Assembly (NCBI RefSeq): GCF_947495205.1 | Contig: NZ_CANLXV010000009.1 | Coordinates: forward strand, 65,243-129,242 | Reading direction: 5' to 3' | DNA length: 64,000 nt | Source: an uncultured Polaribacter sp. | Lineage (GTDB): Bacteria > Bacteroidota > Bacteroidia > Flavobacteriales > Flavobacteriaceae | Shown: positions 17,834 through 26,857 of the stretch, in pieces | Position numbering within the stretch: the stretch's first letter is position 1 | Layout of the letters: the number at the start of each line of letters is the position of its first letter | Program-made: the position numbers and the translations under genes | Notes under the pieces: generated by a model | The model's input: only the letters and a program-made list of their open reading frames with translations | Told to the model about the DNA's origin: nothing | Database searches by the model: none

Positions 17834-17890
17834 GGCAAATAACGCAAAAAAGCGTTACCGCGCTTTACACTATATCTTTTTTTTATGTTG
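17831..17890 (+). repeat. Possible degenerate copy of a flavobacterial intergenic repeat
   Basis: Just behind the lipoprotein stop lie AACGC (17841-17845), GCGTT (17852-17856) and then CGCGCTTTACACTATATC followed by eight T. This resembles the dispersed element ending in CGGGCTTTCCGCTATATCTTTT that I recall from flavobacterial genomes. It may act as a terminator. Single copy in this window. Confidence 0.3.
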
Positions 17891-18005
17891 AACTTGTTTC
17901 AATATCTAGTTATTAAAAATTTAAGTTTTAGCGAATAAAAACTTTTAGAAATTAGCACAAAAAAAAGGATGCCGTTTCAATCGCTTTTGCAAAATGCAAC
18001 CCATT

Positions 18006-18374
18006 ATGAAAAAAAAATACACCATACAAAAATCTCCATTTGTAGTTCCCACAACAGATGGTAAAATCATAGAAGAACATTTTGGCAATGCCACAGATAA
18101 AAATAATAAAGTAAGTATTGCGCACATGGTTGCACCTCCTGGTTGGAGTGAGCCATTTCAAACACCAGAATTTGAAGAATATACGTATATTATAAAAGGA
18201 AAAAAACAATTTATAATTAATGACGAAACAATTGTTTTACAAGCTGGTCAATCAATTAAAATTGAAAAAAATACTAGGGTGCAATACTCAAATCCTTTTA
18301 ATGATTCTTGCGAATACTTAGCCATTTGTTTGCCCGCTTTTTCTATGGAATTGGTAAATAGAGAAGCGCAATAA
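18006..18374 (+). CDS. Small single-domain cupin protein
   Basis: 122 residues from the ATG at 18006 (an in-frame ATG at 17994 would add four residues; MKKKY is the more natural start). One cupin fold: a first motif region PPGWSEPFQTPEFEEYTYIIKGK (metal-ligand-like Glu/His pattern weak, the usual HxH is replaced) and second motif LQAGQSIKIEKNTRVQYSNP. No other domain. Cupins of this type bind small ligands or act on sugars; the function is not predictable. Stand-alone gene, convergent with yitT. Confidence 0.8.
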   Translation: MKKKYTIQKSPFVVPTTDGKIIEEHFGNATDKNNKVSIAHMVAPPGWSEPFQTPEFEEYTYIIKGKKQFIINDETIVLQAGQSIKIEKNTRVQYSNPFNDSCEYLAICLPAFSMELVNREAQ

Positions 18375-18406
18375 AAAATTATCTAAAACAATAACTTATA
18401 TAAAAC

Positions 18407-18430
18407 TAAACGTCAAAACCAAACGTTTTA
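18407..18430. terminator. Possible shared terminator hairpin between convergent genes
   Basis: TAAACGT (18407-18413) and ACGTTTTA (18423-18430) form a short stem over an 8-9 base loop between the convergent cupin and YitT genes. Only about 7 bp of stem. Confidence 0.3.
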
Positions 18431-18448
18431 CTGTAATTTTAGAGCAAA

Positions 18449-19366
18449 TTATTTATTTTTTGAATTTTTTGCTGCCTGAAAAGCATGAAGTTTTCTATTC
18501 TTTCTCTTATCTATATAATGTCTTAAAACTCCTCCTTTTACTGTATTTACATCAAACTCTATAATAAAAGCTTCTGTATCAATATGCTCTACAATACGAT
18601 ACATTTTTTTAATATCAATTCTATTAATAATAGAATGAATAATATCAAAATCTTCTGATATACCATTGTTCCCAAAACCAGAAGATCCTTTATAAAGCGT
18701 TAGTCCTACACCCAATTCTTCTAAAATAGCTTTTTTAATTAAAGCGTTTTGTTTTGAAATAATTGTTATTCCTATAAAATCTTCAAAGCCTTCTATAACT
18801 GTATCTGTAACTTTAGCCGCTATAATGTAGGTTAAAATTGAATACAAAGCAATTTCAATAGTTTCTACGAAAGCAGTGGCTGTAAATAAAACAATATTAA
18901 AAAAGAGCACTATTTTGCCAATACTAATGCCAAATTTATCATTTAAATAAATTCCTAAAATTTCTGAGCCATCTAAAACAGAGCCGTTTCTTATGGCTAT
19001 TCCAATACCAGAACCTACTAATAAACCTCCAAAAATAGAAATTAGTAATTTATCATTTGTAATGGTTTGAAAATTCTCAAAGTGTATAAAAAGGGCAACT
19101 CCCAAAATACTAATTATAGATTTAACTACAATTCTTTTTGCAACTGTAAAATACCCTAAAATTAAAAAAGGAATGCTAAAAAGCACTAATAAGTAAGACA
19201 TATTTATGTCTACTTGGGTTCTTACCAAAAGTGCAATACCAGTTACACCACCATCTAAAAAACCATTAGGCAATAAAAAAGCTTTTAAGCCCAAACTGGT
19301 TAAAACTACTCCTAGAAATATTTGAAAATATTCATAAAAGTAGTTGATGGATTTTTTTTTATTCAT
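18449..19366 (-). CDS. YitT family membrane protein (DUF161 + DUF2179)
   Basis: 305 residues. Five or six membrane segments in residues 12-190 (FLGVVLTSLGLKAFLLP, GVTGIALLVRT, then ISIFGGLLVGSGIGIAIRNG with GSVLDGSEILGIYL), the YitT pattern, followed by a soluble C-terminal DUF2179 ligand-binding-like domain (VTDTVIEGFEDFIGITIIS; HIDTEAFIIEFDV). The role of the family is unknown, though transport is suspected. It follows folD on the minus strand by 6 bp, so they are cotranscribed. Confidence 0.92.
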   Translation of the reverse strand: MNKKKSINYFYEYFQIFLGVVLTSLGLKAFLLPNGFLDGGVTGIALLVRTQVDINMSYLLVLFSIPFLILGYFTVAKRIVVKSIISILGVALFIHFENFQTITNDKLLISIFGGLLVGSGIGIAIRNGSVLDGSEILGIYLNDKFGISIGKIVLFFNIVLFTATAFVETIEIALYSILTYIIAAKVTDTVIEGFEDFIGITIISKQNALIKKAILEELGVGLTLYKGSSGFGNNGISEDFDIIHSIINRIDIKKMYRIVEHIDTEAFIIEFDVNTVKGGVLRHYIDKRKNRKLHAFQAAKNSKNK

Positions 19367-19372
19367 ATTTTC

Positions 19373-20248
19373 TTATGCCCTTCTTTCACAAGCCAGTAAA
19401 GTGTTTTTTAACAACATTGCAATTGTCATGGGTCCTACTCCACCAGGTACAGGCGTTATAAATTCAGATTTTTCTGCCACTTCATTAAAAGCAACATCTC
19501 CTACCAATCTAAATCCGTTTTTTTTAGAAGAATCTGCAACTCTTGTAATACCAACATCTATAACAGTTACGTTATCTTTAACCATATCTGCTTTTAAAAA
19601 TTCTGGAATACCAATAGCTGCCACAACAATATCTGCCTGTAAGGTAATATCTTTTAAATTTTTAGTTCTACTGTGGCACATGGTAACTGTTGCGTTACCA
19701 ACTTTCCTTTTTTGAGAAAGTAAAATACTCATTGGGCTACCCACAATATGACTTCTACCTAAAACCACAACATGTTTACCAGAAGTTTCTACATTATACC
19801 TGTCTAACAATTCTAAAATACCAAAAGGTGTTGCAGAAATAAAAGTTGGTAAATTTAATGCCATTTTACCTACGTTTGTAGGATGAAAACCATCTACATC
19901 TTTATCTGGATCTACAGCCATTAAAACCTTTTGCTCATCTATATGTTTAGGCAAAGGCAATTGTACTATAAAGCCATCAATATCATTATCTACATTTAAA
20001 ACTGCAATTTCATTTAACAATTCTTCTTCAGTAATATCTTCGTCTAAACGAATCAAAGTAGATTCAAAACCAACGCGTTCACAAGCTTTTACTTTTGCGT
20101 TAACATAAGTTATACTTGCGCCATTATTACCAACAATAACTGCAGCTAAATGTGGTGTTCTTTTATCGTTATTTTTTAATTCGTTTACTTGTAAGGCAAT
20201 TTCTTCTTTAATATCTGCCGCTGTTTTTTTTCCGTCGAGTAGAATCAT
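19373..20248 (-). CDS. folD: Bifunctional methylenetetrahydrofolate dehydrogenase/cyclohydrolase
   Basis: 291 residues, normal FolD length. It interconverts 5,10-methylene-, methenyl- and 10-formyl-tetrahydrofolate. Signatures: catalytic [13 protein letters not shown] (Lys), [31 protein letters not shown] (NADP site) and [13 protein letters not shown] near the end. It supplies formyl-THF for Fmt (38739-39683). Cytosolic. First gene of a pair with yitT. Confidence 0.97.
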   Translation of the reverse strand: MILLDGKKTAADIKEEIALQVNELKNNDKRTPHLAAVIVGNNGASITYVNAKVKACERVGFESTLIRLDEDITEEELLNEIAVLNVDNDIDGFIVQLPLPKHIDEQKVLMAVDPDKDVDGFHPTNVGKMALNLPTFISATPFGILELLDRYNVETSGKHVVVLGRSHIVGSPMSILLSQKRKVGNATVTMCHSRTKNLKDITLQADIVVAAIGIPEFLKADMVKDNVTVIDVGITRVADSSKKNGFRLVGDVAFNEVAEKSEFITPVPGGVGPMTIAMLLKNTLLACERRA

Positions 20249-20316
20249 TTTGTTGTTTTGAATTTCAAAATTTTATTTTGAATACTAAATAGTAAATCGT
20301 GAATCTGGATATTAAA

Positions 20317-21645
20317 TTATTTCATTCCTTGCATCATCTGCATCATCTTTTTACCACCGCCACCTTGCATCATCTTCATCATTTTGCTCATTTGGTTAAA
20401 CTGTTTCATTAGTTGATTTACCTCCTGAATAGATGTTCCTGAACCTTTGGCTATTCTCTTTTTTCTACTTGCATTAATAGAAGCTGGCGTACTTCTTTCT
20501 GATGGTGTCATAGAGTGAATAATGGCCTCAATTCCTTTAAAAGCATCATCATCAATATCTACACCTTTTAAAGCTTTTCCAGCACCAGGAATCATTCCCA
20601 TAAGGTCTTTCATGCTTCCCATCTTTTTAATTTGCTGAATCTGATTTAAGAAATCATCAAAACCAAATTGATTTTTTGCTATTTTTTTCTGAAGTTTTCT
20701 CGCCTCTTGCTCATCGTATTGATCTTGGGCTCTTTCTACTAAAGAAATTACATCTCCCATTCCAAGAATACGATCTGCCATTCTATCTGGATGAAAAACA
20801 TCAATTGCATCCATTTTTTCACCAGTACCAATAAATTTAATTGGTTTGTCTACAACAGATTTTATAGATAAAGCGGCTCCACCTCTTGTATCACCGTCTA
20901 ATTTTGTAAGAACAACACCATCAAAATTTAAAATATCATTAAAAGCTTTTGCTGTATTTACAGCATCTTGCCCTGTCATAGAATCTACAACAAATAAAGT
21001 TTCTTGTGGTGTAATTGCTTTGTGAATGTTAGAAATCTCGGTCATCATTTCTTCATCTACTGCTAAACGACCAGCAGTATCTATAATAACCACATTTTTG
21101 CCGTTTGCTTTGGCATGTTTTATAGCATTTTGAGAAATTTCTATAGGATTGTTATTACCAACTTCTGCATAAACCTCTACACCTATTTGCTCTCCAACAA
21201 CTTGTAATTGATTAATTGCAGCAGGTCTATACACATCACAACCAACCAAAAGAACTTGTTTACTTTTCTTATTTTTTAAGAAGTTTGCTAATTTACCAGA
21301 AAACGTAGTTTTACCAGAACCTTGCAAACCAGACATTAAAATTACCGTTGGCAATCCTGCTAAATTTACTCCAACAGATTCTCCTCCCATTAATTCTGTA
21401 AGCTCATCTTTTACAAGCTTTACCATTAATTGCCCTGGGTTTAATGTAGTTAATACATCTTGCCCAATTGCTTTGGTTTGTACTTTTTTAGTAAATTCTT
21501 TGGCAATTTTAAAGTTAACATCGGCGTCTAAAAGCGCTCTTCTTACTTCTTTTAAAGTTTCTGCAACATTAATTTCTGTAATTTTACCATGCCCTTTTAG
21601 GGTGTGTAAGGCTTTATCTAGCTTTTCGCTTAAATTATTAAACAT
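20317..21645 (-). CDS. ffh: Signal recognition particle GTPase Ffh
   Basis: 442 residues. N domain (1-90), G domain with GLQGSGKTT (P-loop, about 108-116), DTAGRLAVDEEM, TKLDGDTRGGAA and the I-box, then the methionine-rich M domain (about 300-442), ending KMMKMMQGGGGKKMMQMMQ. It binds signal sequences with 4.5S RNA and docks on FtsY to deliver nascent membrane proteins. Own promoter 24 bp upstream. Confidence 0.98.
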   Translation of the reverse strand: MFNNLSEKLDKALHTLKGHGKITEINVAETLKEVRRALLDADVNFKIAKEFTKKVQTKAIGQDVLTTLNPGQLMVKLVKDELTELMGGESVGVNLAGLPTVILMSGLQGSGKTTFSGKLANFLKNKKSKQVLLVGCDVYRPAAINQLQVVGEQIGVEVYAEVGNNNPIEISQNAIKHAKANGKNVVIIDTAGRLAVDEEMMTEISNIHKAITPQETLFVVDSMTGQDAVNTAKAFNDILNFDGVVLTKLDGDTRGGAALSIKSVVDKPIKFIGTGEKMDAIDVFHPDRMADRILGMGDVISLVERAQDQYDEQEARKLQKKIAKNQFGFDDFLNQIQQIKKMGSMKDLMGMIPGAGKALKGVDIDDDAFKGIEAIIHSMTPSERSTPASINASRKKRIAKGSGTSIQEVNQLMKQFNQMSKMMKMMQGGGGKKMMQMMQGMK

Positions 21646-21668
21646 AATTTGTGTCTTTTTTGGAAGGA

Positions 21669-21676
21669 CAAATATA
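21669..21676 (-). promoter_or_regulatory. ffh promoter -7 element TATATTTG
   Basis: Plus-strand CAAATATA reads as the consensus toward ffh, ending 23 bp before its ATG. Confidence 0.55.
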
Positions 21677-21757
21677 AGAAATATGCTTTATTTTAATGAT
21701 GTTCTACTTGCTTTTTTAGTAGAAGTTTTTCATTCAAAAACCACTTAAAAAAGAAAA

Positions 21758-22897
21758 CTATTTTTTAAAAAGTGTGCTTAGTTTTTTAATGGTAGTTACA
21801 ATTTCTTCTTTAGTGGTGTATTTAGAAAATGAAAAACGAACAGAGGTGTTTTCTTCCTCTTCTTCTAATAAAATTTCTTGCAATACATGAGAACCTTTAT
21901 TACTACCAGATTGACAAGCACTACCTCCAGAAACAGCAATACCTGCCATATCTAACGTAAATAACAGCATACTGTTTTTTATTGGAAAACGCACATTTAA
22001 AATGGTATAACTACTTTTATCTAAATCTCCTGATGTGCCATTAAAATAAATATCTTTTGACAGTTTTTTTAACTCAGAAATAAAAAATAATTTTATACTT
22101 TCTATATAATTTTTATCTTTTTGAAGATTTTCTGTAGCTATTTTTAAGGCTTTTTCCATACCTAAAATGCCATGTACATTTTCTGTACTAGATCTTGCAC
22201 CTCTTTCTTGGTCTCCGCCATGTAGCATTGGTAAAACTCCAAATCCTTTTCTAAAAAAAGCAAATCCAATGCCTTTTGGTCCATGAAATTTATGCGCACT
22301 TGCCACTAAAAAATCAATATGAATTTCTTGCAAGTTTAATGGGTAGTGCCCAATAGTTTGCACAGTGTCTGAATGAAAAAGTGCATTGTGTTTTTTACAT
22401 ATTTCACCTACTTCTTGCAAAGGTAAAATACTACCAATTTCATTGTTAATATACATTAAACTTACTAAAGTTTTTTCTTTAGATGTTTGTAATAAATATT
22501 CTAAATCTTGTAAATCTACATTACCATTAGATTGTATTTTTACATAATTCAAAGCTATATTCTGAGTTTTTTCTAAATGTTTGCAAGTATGTAATACAGC
22601 ATGATGTTCTATTTTTGAAGTAATAATTTTGGTAACCCCTAAATTTAAAACGGCATTATTTAAAATTAAATTATCTGCTTCTGTTCCGCTTGAAGTAAAA
22701 ATTATTTCTGGAGCCGATGCATTCAACATATTTGCAATATTTTTTCTTGCAGTTTCTACAGCAGATTTTGCCTTTCTACCCAATTGGTGTGTAGAAGAAG
22801 GGTTGCCATAATTTTGTAACATAGAAACGTGCATAACATTTACCACCTCTGGATCTAACGCTGTTGTTGCTGCATTGTCTAAATATATTGTAGTCAT
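21758..22897 (-). CDS. Cysteine desulfurase (NifS/IscS type)
   Basis: 379 residues. PLP-dependent fold type I enzyme that takes sulfur from cysteine to a persulfide. YLDNAATT at the N-terminus, HHAVLH, the PLP lysine in SAHKFHGPKG (K203), and the mobile active-site cysteine in SGGSACQSGS (about residue 328). The short loop SACQSG fits the NifS/IscS group rather than SufS. Possible sulfur donor for Fe-S clusters, tRNA thiolation or FdhD; which one cannot be told here. The promoter box ends 4 bp before the ATG. Confidence 0.93.
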   Translation of the reverse strand: MTTIYLDNAATTALDPEVVNVMHVSMLQNYGNPSSTHQLGRKAKSAVETARKNIANMLNASAPEIIFTSSGTEADNLILNNAVLNLGVTKIITSKIEHHAVLHTCKHLEKTQNIALNYVKIQSNGNVDLQDLEYLLQTSKEKTLVSLMYINNEIGSILPLQEVGEICKKHNALFHSDTVQTIGHYPLNLQEIHIDFLVASAHKFHGPKGIGFAFFRKGFGVLPMLHGGDQERGARSSTENVHGILGMEKALKIATENLQKDKNYIESIKLFFISELKKLSKDIYFNGTSGDLDKSSYTILNVRFPIKNSMLLFTLDMAGIAVSGGSACQSGSNKGSHVLQEILLEEEEENTSVRFSFSKYTTKEEIVTTIKKLSTLFKK

Positions 22898-22901
22898 ATT
22901 A

Positions 22902-22909
22902 CAAAAATA
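22902..22909 (-). promoter_or_regulatory. TATTTTTG box 4 bp before the cysteine desulfurase ATG
   Basis: Reads TATTTTTG-TAAT-ATG on the minus strand. The expected transcription start falls at or next to the ATG, implying a leaderless mRNA. Confidence 0.45.
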
Positions 22910-22922
22910 CGCATTATAAATT

Positions 22923-23477
22923 TTAATTTATATTTTGATAAATATACACTTCTGTAGCTCCTAAACCATATTGTTTATAAGAAGCATCATAATATTTTAC
23001 AGGATATTTATTAAATAAAGATTGTAATTCTGATTTTAATACACCTTCTCCCACACCATGAATAAAAACTATTTTAGAAATTCGTTTTGCAATGGCATAT
23101 TCTAATTTTCTTTTTGCTGTATCTATTTGTAGGTTTAGCATATCAAAATTATCTAAACCTCTTACAGATTTTACAAGTTGATTAATATGTAAATCTACTT
23201 CCATAATTACAGCTTGTTTCTGCTTTTTAAAAAGGCTTTCTTTTTGTTTTACGGCACCAATTTTTTCTTTTAATAAATCATTATTTATATCAGAGAATTT
23301 ACTTAACTCATGTTGCTCTTTCTCTATCTTAACCAACTCTTTTTCGTCAAAATTAAAAACCATACCATCTGTGGTTTCTACAGCTATAATATTTTTATTT
23401 ACAGCCACCACTTTTCCTTTTATAACATCATCTAAAACAGCTACTTTGTTACCAATTTCTAAACGCATTCTTAACAT
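22923..23477 (-). CDS. DUF2027/Smr domain protein
   Basis: 184 residues. N-terminal SH3-like segment (about 1-50: GNKVAVLDDVIKGKVVAV), a short helix, and a C-terminal Smr domain (about 90-184) with MEVDLHINQLV (the DxH motif) and HGVGEGVLKSEL (the HGxG motif). Smr domains nick or bind nucleic acids, as in MutS2, and recent work links stand-alone ones to mRNA cleavage on stalled ribosomes. An alternative start at the fourth residue (23468) is equally plausible. It is upstream of the desulfurase on the same strand. Confidence 0.88.
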   Translation of the reverse strand: MLRMRLEIGNKVAVLDDVIKGKVVAVNKNIIAVETTDGMVFNFDEKELVKIEKEQHELSKFSDINNDLLKEKIGAVKQKESLFKKQKQAVIMEVDLHINQLVKSVRGLDNFDMLNLQIDTAKRKLEYAIAKRISKIVFIHGVGEGVLKSELQSLFNKYPVKYYDASYKQYGLGATEVYIYQNIN

Positions 23478-23507
23478 TATTTTAATTCTAAATAAAAAAT
23501 TAGATCT

Positions 23508-23525
23508 TAGTTTTGTTCAAAAATA
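23508..23525. promoter_or_regulatory. Back-to-back divergent promoters
   Basis: TAGTTTTG at 23508-23515 faces the plus-strand gene (ATG 23531), and CAAAAATA at 23518-23525 reads TATTTTTG toward the Smr gene. The two -7 boxes are only 2 bp apart, so the two polymerase footprints must overlap. Confidence 0.5.
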
Positions 23526-23530
23526 AGCAT

Positions 23531-24163
23531 ATGATTTTTAGTTCTTCTATATCTACAGAAAACTTCTTTAAGCAGGCAATAAAAAATGTGCATGTTAGTG
23601 AAGAAAGAAAGGTTTTACTTTCTAAAATTTCTGATAAAATAGCTATAGAATACCAAAAAGAAAATCTTGTAAATCTTAATTTTATTTGCACGCACAATTC
23701 TAGAAGAAGTCAATTGGGGCAAGTGTGGGCTTTTTATGCTGCAAATTTCTTCAATTTGCGTATAAATGCATTTTCTGGTGGTACAGAAGTTACAGCATTT
23801 TATAGAAATACTGTAAAAACTTTGCAAAAAGTAGGTTTTAATTTTCAGTTAGAAAAATTCTGTCATCAAAATCCTAAATATTTGGTTTCTTTTGATGGTA
23901 GTAAAAAAAGTATATTATGCTATTCCAAACATTTTGATGATTTTATAAACACTAAACCTTTTATTGCCATTACTACTTGTAATAATGCTGATAAAAACTG
24001 CCCCTTTATACCTGATGCCTTTGCACGTTTCCACTTACCTTTTGTTGATCCAAAATTTTCTGATGGCACAGAAAATCAAGTAGAAACTTACCTTAAAACG
24101 AATCAACAAATAGCTGCAGAGATTTTTTTTATTTTTAGTGCTGTTAAAAAGTTAATTGGTTAA
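23531..24163 (+). CDS. Low-molecular-weight phosphatase/arsenate reductase-like protein
   Basis: 210 residues from ATG 23531; an upstream in-frame TTG at 23513 lies inside the promoter. The CX5R phosphate-binding loop appears as FICTHNSRRSQLG (about residues 53-65), with the SQ that is typical of thioredoxin-linked ArsC enzymes, and a general-acid Asp candidate in FVDPKFSDG near residue 178. An N-terminal extension of about 40 residues is usual in the flavobacterial group. Either arsenate reduction or protein-tyrosine dephosphorylation is possible; no ars operon is adjacent. It overlaps the convergent ppk2 by 4 bp. Confidence 0.8.
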   Translation: MIFSSSISTENFFKQAIKNVHVSEERKVLLSKISDKIAIEYQKENLVNLNFICTHNSRRSQLGQVWAFYAANFFNLRINAFSGGTEVTAFYRNTVKTLQKVGFNFQLEKFCHQNPKYLVSFDGSKKSILCYSKHFDDFINTKPFIAITTCNNADKNCPFIPDAFARFHLPFVDPKFSDGTENQVETYLKTNQQIAAEIFFIFSAVKKLIG

Positions 24164-24945
24164 ATTTTAATTTCTTTATTGTAAGGTATTCTTTTTAAAA
24201 CGTGATTGATTACGTTTATTCTTGCCTCCGTTTTTCTATTCGCTCTTATAATTTTCCATGGAGAAATCTCTGTATTTGTTTTAGCAAACATGGCTTTTTT
24301 ATACTCTGTGTATTGCTCCCATAAATCTTGAGCCTTTTCATCTAGCTTTGTCATTTTCCATTGTTTTAATGGATTACTTTTAATATCTGCAAAGCGTTTG
24401 GCTTGTTCCTTTTTAGAAATAGACATGTAAATTTTAACCAAATGAATACCCGACTCTAAGATCATTTTTTCAAAATCGTTTACCTGATTCATAAAAATTT
24501 CATATTCTTTTTGAGTACAAAATTTATTTACAGGCTCTACTACTGCTCTATTATACCAACTTCTATCAAAAAAAACAATTTCTCCTGCAGTAGGAAATTG
24601 ATTCACATAACGTTGAAAATACCATTGCGTTTCTTCATCTTCTGTTGGCTTTGGTAAGGCTACAATACGCATATGTCTTGGGTTTATACGTTCTGTTAAT
24701 CTTCTAATTGCGCCACCTTTACCTGCAGCATCTCTACCTTGAAAAACTATAATAATACGCTCATTATTTTCTATTGCCCAAGTTTGCAAACGAATTAACT
24801 CTACCTGTAATTTTTTTAGTTTTTTCTGATAATCTACATAGCGTAAACTTCTTTCTATACTAAAAGGTTCTTTAGATAAAAGTGAAATTAAGCCTTTTTT
24901 TGTATTCAGTTTTTTTAACTGTTTCTCATTTAATTGATGTGCCAT
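24160..24945 (-). CDS. Polyphosphate kinase 2 family protein (first of a tandem pair)
   Basis: 261 residues, a single-domain PPK2. P-loop GRDAAGKGG (70-78), Walker B FFDRSWYNR (125-133), and the lid region with KQWKMTKLD. PPK2 enzymes use polyphosphate to phosphorylate nucleoside mono- or diphosphates, or the reverse. It is 5 bp downstream of a second PPK2 with about half identical residues by eye, so the pair arose by duplication and is cotranscribed. Which nucleotide is used cannot be read from the sequence. Confidence 0.92.
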   Translation of the reverse strand: MAHQLNEKQLKKLNTKKGLISLLSKEPFSIERSLRYVDYQKKLKKLQVELIRLQTWAIENNERIIIVFQGRDAAGKGGAIRRLTERINPRHMRIVALPKPTEDEETQWYFQRYVNQFPTAGEIVFFDRSWYNRAVVEPVNKFCTQKEYEIFMNQVNDFEKMILESGIHLVKIYMSISKKEQAKRFADIKSNPLKQWKMTKLDEKAQDLWEQYTEYKKAMFAKTNTEISPWKIIRANRKTEARINVINHVLKRIPYNKEIKI

Positions 24946-24950
24946 ACTGT

Positions 24951-25853
24951 TTAATCTATACTTTTACTATTAGATCTAAAATAACGTGTTACCACATTAG
25001 GATCTGGAGTTAATACTGTTGTTGCATCTTCTTTACCGTCATAATCAAATTGAGAAATTACATGACGAATTGCTTCTAATCTTGCAACTTGTTTATCATT
25101 TGTCTTAATCATCATCCATGGGCTATAAGAAGTGTGGGTTTTAGAAAACATTTCTTCTTTATAATGTGTGTATTTATCCCATAAAATTTGCCCTTGTTTG
25201 TCTACAGGACTAAATTTCCATCTTTTTAACGGATTTTCTTTACGTTCTTCAAAGCGTTTTAATTGTTCATCTTTAGTAATCGATAGCCAAAATTTTATAA
25301 TAATTACACCATCTTCATACATCATATGCTCAAACTCTGGCACTTGTACTAAAAATTCTTTGTATTGAGATTCTGTACAGAAACCCATTACAGGCTCTAC
25401 TACTGCCCTATTGTACCAACTTCTATCAAAAAAAACAATTTCTCCAGGGTTGGGTAATTCTTTAATATATCTTTGAAAATACCATTGCCCTTTTTCTACT
25501 TCTGTTGGCTTATTTAAAGCTACTAATCTGCTGGAACGCGGGTTTAAATGTTCCATAAATCGTCTTATATTTCCTCCTTTACCTGCTGCATCTCTTCCTT
25601 CAAAAATAATTGCTACACGCTTATTTTCTTTAGAAACCCAACGTTGTAACTTTACCAATTCAATTTGTAATTGACGAAGTTCTTCTTCATAAAAAAGTGT
25701 TTTTTGTACTTTAGAATACAAATGACTTTTAGCTTTAAGTAACTCCTTTAAATCTTCACTATTTTTTAGACTGTTAAAGTCTTCTGCGGTTAGCATACTT
25801 TTCTTACTCATACATCTCTTTAAAAACTTAAAAATATCATTTTTTTTTATCAT
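24951..25853 (-). CDS. Polyphosphate kinase 2 family protein (second of a tandem pair)
   Basis: 300 residues from 25853; a start at the ATG at 25811 (MSKKSMLTAEDF) gives 286 residues and may be the real one. P-loop GRDAAGKGG (86-94), FFDRSWYNRAVVEPV (141-155), and lid KRWKFSPVDKQGQ. Compared with its neighbour it has an extra N-terminal stretch of about 16 residues and a longer C-terminal tail (from about 275). It is the upstream gene of the pair. Together with the ppx gene at the right edge this points to active polyphosphate turnover. Confidence 0.92.
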   Translation of the reverse strand: MIKKNDIFKFLKRCMSKKSMLTAEDFNSLKNSEDLKELLKAKSHLYSKVQKTLFYEEELRQLQIELVKLQRWVSKENKRVAIIFEGRDAAGKGGNIRRFMEHLNPRSSRLVALNKPTEVEKGQWYFQRYIKELPNPGEIVFFDRSWYNRAVVEPVMGFCTESQYKEFLVQVPEFEHMMYEDGVIIIKFWLSITKDEQLKRFEERKENPLKRWKFSPVDKQGQILWDKYTHYKEEMFSKTHTSYSPWMMIKTNDKQVARLEAIRHVISQFDYDGKEDATTVLTPDPNVVTRYFRSNSKSID

Positions 25854-25889
25854 TTAAGTTAAAATTAAATCAATTTAAACATTAAATTT

Positions 25890-25897
25890 TATATTTG
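25890..25897 (+). promoter_or_regulatory. TATATTTG box 6 bp before the LpxR-like ATG
   Basis: Reads TATATTTG-TTAGAA-ATG. The predicted transcription start is within a few bases of the ATG at 25904, so the mRNA would be nearly leaderless. Confidence 0.45.
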
Positions 25898-25903
25898 TTA
25901 GAA

Positions 25904-26854
25904 ATGTTTAAAAACCTACTAATTTTTTTGCTGTTTTTTACCTGTGTAATTTTTTCCCAAGAAAAATATAGCAAGGAAATTAGCTTTGTAAGCGAAAATG
26001 ATTTGTACACTTCTACCTATAACGATAGGTATTACACCAACGGAATATTTTTAAACTACAACTATGTATCAAAAAGGAAGCATAAAAACTTAGTTAAAAA
26101 AATTTATTCCTGGCAAATTGGCCATGAAATGTATACGCCCAGTAATGCAGTAACGCAATTTGTAAATAATCATGACAGGCCATTTGCAGGTTATTTATAT
26201 GCTGGTTTTGGTATTAAAAAAGTATATACGAACAATAGTTCGTTTGCTATTAATTATAAACTTGGCATTTTAGGACCTAGTGCTTTTGGTAAAGAATTGC
26301 AAAATTTTATTCATAACCTGTATAATTTTCCTGAAGCTGTTGGTTGGCAATTTCAAATTAAAAATTCTTTGGCTGCCAACCTACAATTAAATTACAACAA
26401 ATTTCTGTTTAAAGAAACTACAAATCGTTTTGATGTTACTTGGCTAAATACTGCTAACGCAGGAAGTGTAAACACTAATATTGGTAGTGGTTTTATTGCT
26501 AGAATTGGGTTTAATGCTTTACAACCCTTTTCTAATTCTATTGCTTTTAACAATCATTTAAACAACCAAAAAAGCACTTTTTTTAGAGCTGTAGAAACGT
26601 TACTATACATTAAACCTATGGTAAATTATGTACTTTATGATGCAACTTTACAAGGCAATTTTTTAAATAAAGGCAGTGTGGTAACTAGTTTTATAAACCC
26701 AGTTGTTTTTCGTTTAGAAGTAGGTTTTTTATTTACAGCCAAAAACGTAAATTTTGGTTATGTTTTTAATTATAACACCAATAAATCTAAAGATTTAAAA
26801 AATAATACAGGCCATACTTTTGGGGCTATAAAATTGAGTTATTTATTAAAATAA
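25904..26854 (+). CDS. LpxR family outer-membrane lipid A deacylase-like protein (DUF2219)
   Basis: 316 residues from ATG 25904 (an in-frame TTG at 25895 lies inside the promoter box). Signal peptide FFTCVIFSQ. LpxR hallmarks: SENDLYTSTYNDRYYTNGI (about 24-42, conserved Asn-Asp, Asp and Arg), DRPFAGYLYAG (about 92-102) and GPSAFGKELQNFIHN (about 124-138, Ser/His catalytic region). LpxR removes the 3'-acyloxyacyl chain of lipid A in the outer membrane. Substrate in Bacteroidota lipid A is inferred only. The C-terminal HTFGAIKLSYLL looks like a final barrel strand. Confidence 0.88.
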   Translation: MFKNLLIFLLFFTCVIFSQEKYSKEISFVSENDLYTSTYNDRYYTNGIFLNYNYVSKRKHKNLVKKIYSWQIGHEMYTPSNAVTQFVNNHDRPFAGYLYAGFGIKKVYTNNSSFAINYKLGILGPSAFGKELQNFIHNLYNFPEAVGWQFQIKNSLAANLQLNYNKFLFKETTNRFDVTWLNTANAGSVNTNIGSGFIARIGFNALQPFSNSIAFNNHLNNQKSTFFRAVETLLYIKPMVNYVLYDATLQGNFLNKGSVVTSFINPVVFRLEVGFLFTAKNVNFGYVFNYNTNKSKDLKNNTGHTFGAIKLSYLLK

Positions 26855-26857
26855 ATT

